From Amycolatopsis eburnea (GTDB taxonomy: Bacteria > Actinomycetota > Actinomycetes > Mycobacteriales > Pseudonocardiaceae), in contig NZ_RSEC01000021.1 in the NCBI RefSeq assembly GCF_003937945.1, positions 428,292 to 492,291 of the forward strand: 64,000 nt of DNA, given 5' to 3'. Shown in pieces: positions 34,341 through 40,909 of this stretch. A program made the translations under genes and the position numbers. Numbering within the stretch: the stretch's first letter is position 1; every line of letters starts with the position of its first letter. The notes under the pieces were generated by a model. It saw only the letters and a list, made by a program, of their open reading frames with translations. It made no database searches and was not told the DNA's origin.

Positions 34341-35548
34341 GGAATCGCGTCGGTCTTCGCCAGCAGCGGGACGTCGAGCGGCACCGTCTCCGGGTACTTG
34401 ATCCCGGCGCCGGTGTTGAGCACGACGACGTCTTCGTCGCCGTCGAGCCAGCCGGACTCGCGCAGGTGCCGGAGCGCGGCGAAGCACGCCCCGCCTTCGG
34501 GGCAGACGAACGTGCCTTCGCGCTCGGTGAGTTCCCGTTGCGCGGCAAGGAGTTCCTCGTCGGTGACGGCGACCGCGGTCCCGCCGGTCGCGTAAACCGC
34601 GTCCAGCACGAGGAAATCGCCGATGGCCTTCGGCACGGTGATGCCGAAGGCGACCGTGCGCGCGTCCGGGAACGGCTCGCTTTCCCGGGCGCCGCGCTCG
34701 AACGCGGACACGATCGGCGCGCACCCGGTGGCCTGCACCGCGACCAGCTTCGGCAGGTCGCCGGTCACCCAGCCCAGTTCGCGCATCTCCAGTAAGGCCT
34801 TGTGGATGCCGATGATGCCGACCCCGCCGCCGGTGGGGTAGAGGATGACGTCCGGCAGCCGCCAGCCGAACTGCTCGGCGATCTCGTACCCCATCGTCTT
34901 CTTGCCTTCGATGCGGTACGGCTCCTTCAACGTCGAGACGTCCTGGACGCCCTCACGACGCGGGACCGCCGCGGCGACGAGCTTGCCCGCGTCGCCGATG
35001 AGGCCGTCCACGCGGTACAGCTCGGCGCCGGCGGCGACGCACTCGCGCAGGGTGATCGCGGGCGCGTCGTCCGGCATCGCGATCAGGCTGGTCAGCCCCG
35101 CGCGAGCCGCGTACAGCGCCCACGCCGCCCCGGCGTTGCCGTTCGTCGGCATCGCGATCCCGCGCACGCCCAGCTCGGCCGCCCGCGAGACGCCGACCGC
35201 CGCGCCGCGCGCCTTGAACGTGCCGGTCGGGACCAGGCCCTCGTCCTTCATCCACAGCCGGGAAAGCCCCAGCTCACGGCCGTAGCGCGGCAGCCGCAGC
35301 AACGGCGTCATGCCCTCGCCGAAGCTCACGACGTGCTCGGGCGAACGCACCGGCAGCACCTCGTGGTAGCGCCACAGCGTCGGCTCGCGCCCGCCGATCT
35401 CCTTCGGTGTCACGGCTTCGCGGACCCCGTCGAGGTCGTACCGCGCGAGCAGCGGCGCGCCCGACGGCGAAAGGCCCTGGACGGCGTCGGCGTCGAAGGG
35501 CTCGCCGGTCCGGGAGCAGTCGAGGTGGCTGAGGAACGAGTACGGCAC
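34337..35548 (-). CDS. thrC: Threonine synthase
   Basis: 403 residues. It converts O-phosphohomoserine to threonine with pyridoxal phosphate. Key signatures are HVVSFGEGMTPLLRLPRYG and KDEGLVPTGTFKARGAAVGV, with Lys112 as the PLP lysine. The phosphate-binding loop is YPTGGGVGIIGIHKAL, and the ending LNTGAGIKYPE is typical. The N-terminal LSHLDCSRTGEPFDADAVQG zinc-ribbon-like piece occurs in the larger class. Homoserine genes are not adjacent. Many actinomycetes have more than one threonine-synthase-like gene, so this could be a paralog. Confidence 0.85.
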   Translation of the reverse strand: MPYSFLSHLDCSRTGEPFDADAVQGLSPSGAPLLARYDLDGVREAVTPKEIGGREPTLWRYHEVLPVRSPEHVVSFGEGMTPLLRLPRYGRELGLSRLWMKDEGLVPTGTFKARGAAVGVSRAAELGVRGIAMPTNGNAGAAWALYAARAGLTSLIAMPDDAPAITLRECVAAGAELYRVDGLIGDAGKLVAAAVPRREGVQDVSTLKEPYRIEGKKTMGYEIAEQFGWRLPDVILYPTGGGVGIIGIHKALLEMRELGWVTGDLPKLVAVQATGCAPIVSAFERGARESEPFPDARTVAFGITVPKAIGDFLVLDAVYATGGTAVAVTDEELLAAQRELTEREGTFVCPEGGACFAALRHLRESGWLDGDEDVVVLNTGAGIKYPETVPLDVPLLAKTDAIP

Positions 35549-35559
35549 GGCGCCTCCGG

Positions 35560-36126
35560 TCAGAAACGGCGGGTGAACGGCAGTGGCTTGCGCATCCGGA
35601 CCAGCAGCAGGAGCGGTACCAGGACGTAGGGCAGGTTGAAGGCGAGGAACTTCACCGGGTTGCCGGTGCGCGTGGCCGGGTCGCCGAAGAACTCGACGCC
35701 GAACACGACGATCCCGGTCAGCGTGACGATCATGGTCGCGTAGATCACCGACGGCAGCTGGATCCAGTTCTTCCCGGTCACCAGCGCGACCACGAGCACG
35801 ACGTAGAACGGCATGTAGACGAACGCCGAGAGCCCGGTGACGATGCGCATCCAGTCCGGCGGGTGCATGAACAGCGGGTCGGCGTCGTGGGCGTACCAGT
35901 AGTTGGAGTTGACGAAGAAGTTGCCCGAAGGGCGGGAGAAGTCGACCCCGACGGTCGGCAGCAGGTCGCTGATCAGCGACGTCACCGTGAAGACCGAGAA
36001 CAGCACCGCGAAGAAGACGTCGATCTTACGTTGGGAGAGCGCCAAAACCCCGTCTGACCTGCCGATTTGCGGTGCTCCACGTGTGCTGTCCAATCCTCTG
36101 TTCCGTCCATATTCCGTCCAGCTCAC
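35560..36126 (-). CDS. EXPERA-type membrane protein whose 5' end was replaced by the integrated element
   Basis: The chromosomal part, from KIDVFFAVLFSVFTVTSLIS on, encodes four transmembrane helices with DWMRIVTGLSAFVYMPFYVV and NLPYVLVPLLLLVRM, resembling the EXPERA domain of EBP/TMEM97-like proteins (lipid or sterol-type binding; inferred). The original start lies at 52,554 beyond the element. Here the frame is re-opened by a GTG at 36126 that overlaps the integrase stop as GTGA, adding 33 element-encoded residues (SWTEYGRNRGLDS...) in frame. The native form would be about 163 aa, against 188 here. A translated hybrid is therefore possible. Confidence 0.75.
   Translation of the reverse strand: MSWTEYGRNRGLDSTRGAPQIGRSDGVLALSQRKIDVFFAVLFSVFTVTSLISDLLPTVGVDFSRPSGNFFVNSNYWYAHDADPLFMHPPDWMRIVTGLSAFVYMPFYVVLVVALVTGKNWIQLPSVIYATMIVTLTGIVVFGVEFFGDPATRTGNPVKFLAFNLPYVLVPLLLLVRMRKPLPFTRRF
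36010..36027. repeat. Attachment core, left end
   Basis: GAAGAAGACGTCGATCTT, identical to 52513-52530. It encodes KIDVFF (minus strand) of the EXPERA protein. After the core the two ends differ by one base and then share CGTT. Confidence 0.85.
36101..36120. promoter_or_regulatory. Candidate integrase arm sites, left
   Basis: TTCCGTCCA at 36101-36109 and 36112-36120, spaced 11 bp, lie between the core and the integrase stop. A matching pair with the same spacing is at the right end. Confidence 0.55.
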
Positions 36127-37340
36127 GCCTGACGCATGCTGAGAGCCGAGCGCGGGCGGAAGAACCGCGTGTCCACAGCCCTCCGTGCTCGATCATGCGA
36201 GTCTGGCTGAAGGTGGCCATACACGCGGAGCGTAAACGCGGGGTCGTGGTGACCCAAGTAGACAGCAAGCTCGTTGATCGTTGTGCCGCCAGCCAGCTGA
36301 AGCCCCGCGTAGAAGTGGCGCATCGCGTGTCGGCCGTCTCTTCGAGTCCGACCCTCGACGCCGGCGGCGGCCAAGGCGTTGTCCCAATACTTGTCGTATG
36401 TCGATGGCTTGAGATGTCTCCCCGTGTCTGGATGTACGAACATCAGACGGTACGTCCGCAGCTCGCCGTCTGGTCGTTCCCAAGGAAGGGTGACTGGCTG
36501 AGGCTTGTATGCGGCGACGTGCTTGCGTGCGACCAACAGGGACGACGACGCCAGGGGAACCTCTCTTTCGGTGTTGTTCTTCGGTAGCGCGAACACCCAC
36601 ACGTTGCCCAAGCGCTTGAGCTGTCGTCGGATGTGAATGATCTCCCGGTCCTCGTCGAGGTCGTCATCGGCGATGGCGAAGAGTTCTCCTTCGCGATGTC
36701 CGCAAGTCGCGCCGATGATTGGCATAGCGCGAAGAGGCTCTGGGTGAGCGTCGATCACCCCCCACATACGGGAGTCCTGCCAGACGGTCACCTTCTCCGA
36801 AGTGGCCTTGCCGGTCGACACGATCCTCGATCGCACAGGGTTCTTACGCAAGTCACCATCGACGACCGCAAGCTCGAGCAGCCCGCCGAGCACCAGCCGG
36901 CACAGCATGACGGTCGAGTCGCCGTACCTCTCGCTCTTACTGGTCAGCCAGGCTTGGACCTCCGACGGACGCCGCATCGACTTGATTGCTCTCTGGCCGA
37001 ATGCTGGCCCGACGTGGAGTCGTAGAATCTGCTCGTACTTGATCTTCGTCGCGGGGTCGACCTTCACAGAACCCAACCAGCGCGTACCAAGCGCCGCCAC
37101 AAGGCCCTTGCCCGCCTTGGGGTCGACGTACTCCCCGCGGTCGCGATCCGCCTCCATCTTCTGCCAGTACTTCGTCGCTGGAGTCTTGGTCGTGAATGCT
37201 TTCGTGCGCTCCCGCTCGTCCGGGTCAAGCCAGCACGCTAGCCAGCGCTTTCCCTTACCCCATCGGGCGTTCGGAACCCGCTTGATCTCCCCGTCAGGCT
37301 GCTTCTCTGGCCTCGTCCAAAGGTCCTTAGTGAACCCCAC
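36123..37340 (-). CDS. int: Tyrosine recombinase (integrase)
   Basis: 405 residues. The N-terminal part has an AP2-like/SAM-like arm-binding region (WQKMEADRDRGEYVDPKAGK) and core-binding helices (IKYEQILRLHVGPAFGQRAI). Catalytic residues are visible: Arg in CGHREGELFAI, the HxxR in GRHAMRHFYAGL, the later His in YLGHHDPAF, and the nucleophile Tyr in TLRVYGHL. It inserts the element into the 5' coding region of the EXPERA gene rather than a tRNA. Its start overlaps the XRE gene by 14 bp, and its stop overlaps the re-opened EXPERA frame. Repressor and integrase are therefore probably one transcript. Confidence 0.95.
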   Translation of the reverse strand: MGFTKDLWTRPEKQPDGEIKRVPNARWGKGKRWLACWLDPDERERTKAFTTKTPATKYWQKMEADRDRGEYVDPKAGKGLVAALGTRWLGSVKVDPATKIKYEQILRLHVGPAFGQRAIKSMRRPSEVQAWLTSKSERYGDSTVMLCRLVLGGLLELAVVDGDLRKNPVRSRIVSTGKATSEKVTVWQDSRMWGVIDAHPEPLRAMPIIGATCGHREGELFAIADDDLDEDREIIHIRRQLKRLGNVWVFALPKNNTEREVPLASSSLLVARKHVAAYKPQPVTLPWERPDGELRTYRLMFVHPDTGRHLKPSTYDKYWDNALAAAGVEGRTRRDGRHAMRHFYAGLQLAGGTTINELAVYLGHHDPAFTLRVYGHLQPDSHDRARRAVDTRFFRPRSALSMRQA

Positions 37341-37830
37341 TCCTCGCCCCTCTCTCCTTTGCCGAGGGCTCCCGCTCCACGTGGTCAGACTCTTGGGGGG
37401 ATGCCTCCGCTGACGGAAGGTGCGCGGCTAACGTCTCCAGGTTCTTGGTTGCAGCCACCAGTGCCTCCTGTGCGCGGTAGTGGTCCTTCCCTAGAAGTGT
37501 GATCAGCTCAGCCACGATGGGCGGGTAGTCCACTTCGACCTCTTCCCTCAGGGCGGCTGGTGTGAGGTACCAACCCGAGGGCATCTCTATCTCCCTGAGC
37601 GACGGCGGCGGCCGTAAGAGGTCCGCGCAGGTAATGCCCAGGGAGTCGGCGATGGTCAGTAGCTCGGCTGCCGTGAACGCCCGCTTGCCCTTCTCTGCGG
37701 ATGAGACGGCCTGCCGGGACCAGGCATTGCCTAGGAAGTAGCCAAGCTCTTCGCCTAGCTGCTCCTGGGTCATATCGCGTGCTTCGCGGTGCTCCCGCAT
37801 CCGGATGCCCACGATCTCTTCAACTCGCAC
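37327..37830 (-). CDS. XRE-family repressor of the element
   Basis: 167 residues from GTG 37830, chosen because GAGGAAGGGG precedes it at the right distance. The HTH occupies residues about 8-70: RMREHREARDMTQEQLGEEL, RQAVSSAEKGKRAFTAAELL, SLGITCADLLRPP. The C-terminal half (YPPIVAELITLLGKDHYRAQ, VAATKNLETLAAHL) is helical and may dimerise. It is divergent from the excisionase gene, so it likely keeps excision off in the resident state. Confidence 0.85.
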   Translation of the reverse strand: MRVEEIVGIRMREHREARDMTQEQLGEELGYFLGNAWSRQAVSSAEKGKRAFTAAELLTIADSLGITCADLLRPPPSLREIEMPSGWYLTPAALREEVEVDYPPIVAELITLLGKDHYRAQEALVAATKNLETLAAHLPSAEASPQESDHVEREPSAKERGARSGVH

Positions 37831-37948
37831 AGGGGCCCCTTCCTCTTGTCTGTTCTCAGCATGACATGCATCGCTGGCGTTGACTAGTTCGGGTCGTCGT
37901 GTCATACTCATCAATGACAGTCAACGACACGAACGACAGGAGGGCCCG
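37831..37948. promoter_or_regulatory. Divergent control region between repressor and excisionase genes
   Basis: Contains inverted copies CGTTGACT (37878-37885) and AGTCAACG (37919-37926), plus CGTGTC (37898-37903) and GACACG (37926-37931). The nested arrangement resembles an operator switch. AGGAGG at 37938-37943 is the excisionase ribosome-binding site. Confidence 0.55.
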
Positions 37949-38143
37949 GTGGCCGACACTCAGCCGCACTACCTGACTCTCGCCGAAGTCGCCGACCGCT
38001 ACCGCACTACGGAGCGCACGGTCCGCTACTGGCGGCAGACCGACTACGGCCCGAAGGCCGTGAAGGTCGGACGTCACGTGCTTTACCCGGTCGCGGAACT
38101 GGAAGCGTTCGACCAGCGGCTCTTGAGCGACACCGCCGCTTAG
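37949..38143 (+). CDS. xis: Excisionase-like (MerR/BldC-type HTH) protein
   Basis: 64 residues from GTG 37949 with AGGAGG six bases away. The fold is a winged HTH: YLTLAEVADRYRTTERTVRY, WRQTDYGPKAVKVGRHVLYP, VAELEAFDQRLL. Such proteins are recombination directionality factors of actinomycete elements. It is transcribed away from the repressor and integrase and leads the rightward operon, ending before a hairpin at 38154-38183. Confidence 0.85.
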   Translation: MADTQPHYLTLAEVADRYRTTERTVRYWRQTDYGPKAVKVGRHVLYPVAELEAFDQRLLSDTAA

Positions 38144-38153
38144 CAGAAAGAAG

Positions 38154-38183
38154 GCCGCCCAGGGGGTGAAGGCCCTGGGCGGC
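38154..38183. terminator. 11-bp hairpin after excisionase gene
   Basis: Arms GCCGCCCAGGG (38154-38164) and CCCTGGGCGGC (38173-38183) with an 8-nt loop sit 10 bp after the excisionase stop. It may attenuate transcription into the small-gene operon. Confidence 0.6.
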
Positions 38184-38217
38184 ACAGCCACCACGAGTCT
38201 GTAAGGGAGACCCGAGA

Positions 38218-38568
38218 ATGACGACCACCATCATCGCACGCACTGACCTGCTGAACGTCGACCAGCCGACGGAACTGCTGCCCCCGGTGGAGCACGGCGG
38301 TGCCGAGTGGTGCGAGCACAGCATCTGCGAAGCGATGCGCGACGTGGACGCCTCGATCACCAGCATGAAGACGCTGTTCGTGTTCGAGGATCTGGAGGGC
38401 GACCGCGTCGAGGTCGTGCGGAAGGACGAGTGGACCGCGGCGGACGGCTGGAAGATCGGCGCAGTCCAGATCGCCGGGCTGAACGCCGAATTCCTCCTGG
38501 AGCACGGCACCAGCATCGTCTCCGCCGCCCTGCGTGTCGGCATCGAGATGGGTCAGGTGCAGCGATGA
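38218..38568 (+). CDS. Hypothetical protein, possibly DUF6907-related
   Basis: 116 residues from ATG 38218 preceded by AAGGGAGACCC. The segment AEWCEHSICEAMRDVD with Cys and His close together, then MKTLFVFEDLEGDRVEVVRK and KIGAVQIAGLNAEFLLEHGT, loosely matches the DUF6907 layout, as does the next-but-one gene. No enzymatic motif. Its stop overlaps the next start as ATGA, the first of a run of coupled genes. Confidence 0.65.
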   Translation: MTTTIIARTDLLNVDQPTELLPPVEHGGAEWCEHSICEAMRDVDASITSMKTLFVFEDLEGDRVEVVRKDEWTAADGWKIGAVQIAGLNAEFLLEHGTSIVSAALRVGIEMGQVQR

Positions 38569-38819
38569 CCACCACCGCCTTCACCCCTGCTCACGAGGAT
38601 CCGTCGTGGGTTCTCGAGCAGCTGATCGTCTACTTGATCGCGAAACACCAGGAGGCGATCACCGAGTTCGCCAAGGGCAACCGCCTGCTCAGCGACCGCG
38701 ACCGCATCAGCGGCTACGAGGAAGTCTTGGTGTACCTCAACGGCCTGACGGTGGGGCGGATGGGGCTGGGGTCCGAGGAGCTGGCTGCCGTCTGGGTCGA
38801 CGTGGAGGTGCAGCGATGA
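38565..38819 (+). CDS. Small hypothetical protein
   Basis: 84 residues, starting at ATG 38565 in an ATGA overlap and ending in another ATGA. A soluble helical protein: SWVLEQLIVYLIAKHQEAIT, KGNRLLSDRDRISGYEEVLV, YLNGLTVGRMGLGSEEL. No family recognised. Position within a string of tightly coupled small genes is characteristic of integrative elements of this group. Confidence 0.65.
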   Translation: MTTTAFTPAHEDPSWVLEQLIVYLIAKHQEAITEFAKGNRLLSDRDRISGYEEVLVYLNGLTVGRMGLGSEELAAVWVDVEVQR

Positions 38820-39190
38820 CTGCTGAAGTCCTGCCTCTCCGCTCCGCGATGCCCTCCGCCGCACCTGTCCCCGCTCACCTCCGCACCTGGACGAAACCGG
38901 ACTGTGACTGGTGGTGCCCGGGTGGGCACGGCATCCCCGGCGAGGACCACTCGCACTCGATGTACGTGCGGTGGGACCTCCACGTAGGGCCGCAAGAGGA
39001 CTGGTTGCAGATCGGCGTGCACCGTGACGAGGGAGAGTCGCAGCCGCGAATCTTCCTGCACCGCAACGACTCGTGCCGCGCCGACAACGGCTTCGCTCTC
39101 GACCTCACGCCCTCCGAAGCGGCGGAGCTGATCCGCGAACTGCAAATGGCACTCGCGGTCGTCGATCGAAAGGACCGGGTTGACCGGTGA
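38816..39190 (+). CDS. DUF6907-family protein
   Basis: 124 residues. DCDWWCPGGHGIPGEDHSHS places Cys and several His residues together, a likely metal site. It continues with WDLHVGPQEDWLQIGVHRDE and LDLTPSEAAELIRELQMAL, the usual DUF6907 ending. Proteins like this are frequent in actinomycete integrative elements and plasmids, with no known function. Both ends overlap neighbours (ATGA upstream, GTGA downstream). Confidence 0.75.
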   Translation: MTAEVLPLRSAMPSAAPVPAHLRTWTKPDCDWWCPGGHGIPGEDHSHSMYVRWDLHVGPQEDWLQIGVHRDEGESQPRIFLHRNDSCRADNGFALDLTPSEAAELIRELQMALAVVDRKDRVDR

Positions 39191-39555
39191 GTGACGCAGA
39201 ACGCGAAGCTGTCCTGGCTGGCCTCGCCGCTCGAATGGAGGGCGTCGAGGCCAGTTGGGCGGCTGGGACCGTGGGCCACAGGAACGACCGTGACCGCGTA
39301 GACGAAGCCTTGGCGAAGTGCTGCCGAGGCGGCAAGCCGTTCACGGCGCTCGACGTGGACACGGCGATCCTGGAGGCGGACCCACGGCCGTACGCCGGCC
39401 TGGTGCTAGCGAGCGCGATGGCCCTCTGGTCGCGACGCGGCGACATTGTCCCCGACTATTCGCGGCCGCCGATCCCGTCGACTCGCCGTTCTCGGCACGC
39501 TTCGCGGCTGACCTGGTGGGTCTCCGGTGCTGCCGTGGAGCAGGAAGCTGCCTGA
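39187..39555 (+). CDS. Hypothetical protein of the small-gene operon
   Basis: 122 residues from GTG 39187 in a GTGA overlap. The N-terminus is helical (AEREAVLAGLAARMEGVEAS). A central RVDEALAKCCRGGKPFTALD, VDTAILEADPRPYAG could form a small HTH-like or zinc-less domain. The last about 25 residues are Arg/Ser-rich. No family recognised. The stop overlaps a possible 45-codon ORF. Confidence 0.6.
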   Translation: MSDAEREAVLAGLAARMEGVEASWAAGTVGHRNDRDRVDEALAKCCRGGKPFTALDVDTAILEADPRPYAGLVLASAMALWSRRGDIVPDYSRPPIPSTRRSRHASRLTWWVSGAAVEQEAA

Positions 39556-39692
39556 TGATCACAATCCCCCCGTTGACGCTCCTGGGTGCGCGTACCCCCT
39601 TCCTGCGCTGCGCCAGTGAATGTGTCCGGGGTTACGGCGGGGGAGCTGGTTGGACGTGCCAGCTCCCCCGCCTTCTGTCGTCTAGGAGATGA
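39555..39692 (+). CDS. Possible 45-aa ORF overlapping the stop of its neighbour
   Basis: ATG 39555 shares a base with the upstream TGA (TGATG). It reads MITIPPLTLLGARTPFLRCA and ends RLLSSRR. The hairpin at 39636-39672 lies within it, and codon usage is not typical, so this is weakly supported and may be only leader sequence. Confidence 0.25.
   Translation: MITIPPLTLLGARTPFLRCASECVRGYGGGAGWTCQLPRLLSSRR
39636..39672. terminator. 14-bp perfect hairpin
   Basis: Arms GGCGGGGGAGCTGG (39636-39649) and 39659-39672 with a 9-nt loop, followed by CTTCTGTCGTCT. It separates the first small-gene block from the next. Confidence 0.7.
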
Positions 39693-39699
39693 GGCTGCG

Positions 39700-39975
39700 T
39701 TGTCGCCAGAAGTGCACAAGTCCGCCCCCGTGGAGCCCGGCAGTACTGAGTGGGTCGCGGCTGTCCTGGAGTTCGAAGCGGATCACGGCTATCCGCCGTG
39801 GGCTGTCGTGGGCGACGACGGGTGGTGTGTCTCCCGGTTCGAGGACGGTCCCGGTGTCGCCTGGACCGCCGCCGGAGTTCGCGCTCTCCAGCAACGCACC
39901 ATCGACACCCCGGGCGCGTACGCGTTCTGGGGTGGGCTGCTGAATCAGCTGCGCGAGAAGGGGCCTGCCGAGTGA
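39700..39975 (+). CDS. Small acidic hypothetical protein
   Basis: 91 residues from TTG 39700. AGGAG lies 12 bases and GAGG 6 bases upstream; longer in-frame starts would read through the hairpin. The protein has TEWVAAVLEFEADHGYPPWA, VVGDDGWCVSRFEDGPGVAW and AYAFWGGLLNQLREKGPAE, aromatic-rich and soluble. No family recognised. It is coupled to the next gene by GTGA. Confidence 0.6.
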   Translation: MSPEVHKSAPVEPGSTEWVAAVLEFEADHGYPPWAVVGDDGWCVSRFEDGPGVAWTAAGVRALQQRTIDTPGAYAFWGGLLNQLREKGPAE

Positions 39976-40205
39976 CTGCGCCGTACATCGGGGACCCGAT
40001 CCCCCGAGACTCAGCCACTGTCCGCCGCGACGTGGACGCCTACCGACAGGCCCTTACGGAGACTGCCCGCAGCGGCGATCGCGACGAGTACAGCGACGCG
40101 TTGGCGTCCCTGCGTGCCGCTGAGGCGGAGCTCAAGGAGGCGGAAGCTCGAGAGTTCACCGCCCTCACTAAAGGACTCGGCCGCGGCGACGCCGCGGCCG
40201 CTTAG
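39972..40205 (+). CDS. Small helical hypothetical protein
   Basis: 77 residues from GTG 39972 in a GTGA overlap. Nearly all of it is an amphipathic helix (RRDVDAYRQALTETARSGDR, ALASLRAAEAELKEAEAREF), suggesting a coiled-coil partner. A 9-bp GC hairpin (arms 40178-40186 and 40192-40200) overlaps its last codons. Function unknown. Confidence 0.6.
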   Translation: MTAPYIGDPIPRDSATVRRDVDAYRQALTETARSGDRDEYSDALASLRAAEAELKEAEAREFTALTKGLGRGDAAAA

Positions 40206-40238
40206 CCACCCATTACCACCTCGAAAGGAACCATCACC

Positions 40239-40661
40239 GTGACCGAACCCGATTCCGAAAGCACGGCAGCTGGCGAGATCATCCAGCGTAGGGTGCTGGC
40301 CCGCCGTGCGGAACGTGAGGCCCTGATGGCGGAATTCGCCCCCCAGGCCAACTATGACGCTCCGGAACGCCCCGCCGGCCGAAACCCGGAGATCGGCCAC
40401 TTCCGCCAGCTCCAAGCCCGGATCGACGAGGCGCAGACCGCCCTCACTGCCGTGCGCACCAACCGGGAGGCCAGCAAGTTCGAGCTTGCGGACGCTCAGC
40501 AGGCACTCGACGCGGCTCGCGCCAAGGTGCAGCGCACGATCGACAACGCGGAGAACCCGCAGCAGGCGGCGGCGCTGGCGTACTCGGCTGCGCAGGACCA
40601 TGACCGCCCAACTCGACCGGCGAGCATCGGCGACCTCGCTGTTCGCCGTCGAGACGACTAG
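40239..40661 (+). CDS. Coiled-coil hypothetical protein
   Basis: 140 residues from GTG 40239 with AAAGGA upstream. Two long helices dominate: EIIQRRVLARRAEREALMAE and FRQLQARIDEAQTALTAVRT with ELADAQQALDAARAKVQRTI, i.e. a probable coiled coil. A disordered charged tail follows. No family recognised. It precedes the hairpin at 40717 and the replication-type gene. Confidence 0.6.
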   Translation: MTEPDSESTAAGEIIQRRVLARRAEREALMAEFAPQANYDAPERPAGRNPEIGHFRQLQARIDEAQTALTAVRTNREASKFELADAQQALDAARAKVQRTIDNAENPQQAAALAYSAAQDHDRPTRPASIGDLAVRRRDD

Positions 40662-40716
40662 GTCAACTGACTGGCGTGCCCGCGCCGGCGACGTACTCTC
40701 GACCAAGAAAAGCAGG

Positions 40717-40741
40717 AACCCGGGGCCACCAACCCCGGGTT
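40717..40741. terminator. 9-bp hairpin before the replication gene
   Basis: Arms AACCCGGGG (40717-40725) and CCCCGGGTT (40733-40741) with a 7-nt loop, between the coiled-coil gene and the AAGGAG that precedes the next small ORF. Confidence 0.6.
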
Positions 40742-40786
40742 ACCTGAAAGATTTCCCACCCGCCTGGGAAGGAGACCCATATCTTC

Positions 40787-40909
40787 ATGTTGTGCCTCAA
40801 TGGTAGCACTCTGGCCTTTACTGCGCGACACTACGCGCCAACGTCTTGCGGCGAAGCGCTTGCTTCGCAGATCGTTCGCGCCACCACTTCGAAAGGCGGT
40901 GCGGCGTGA
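40787..40909 (+). CDS. 40-aa ORF coupled to the replication-type gene
   Basis: ATG 40787 is preceded by AAGGAG (12-nt spacing). The product begins MLCLNGSTLAFTARHYAPTS and ends TTSKGGAA. The stop overlaps the next start as GTGA, the same coupling used by neighbouring genes, which argues for real translation. It may be a leader peptide setting initiator levels. Confidence 0.4.
   Translation: MLCLNGSTLAFTARHYAPTSCGEALASQIVRATTSKGGAA

Noticed and set aside
36010..36027. tRNA gene as integration target
   Set aside because: The core and flanks show no cloverleaf; they are in frame with a membrane-protein gene on both sides.
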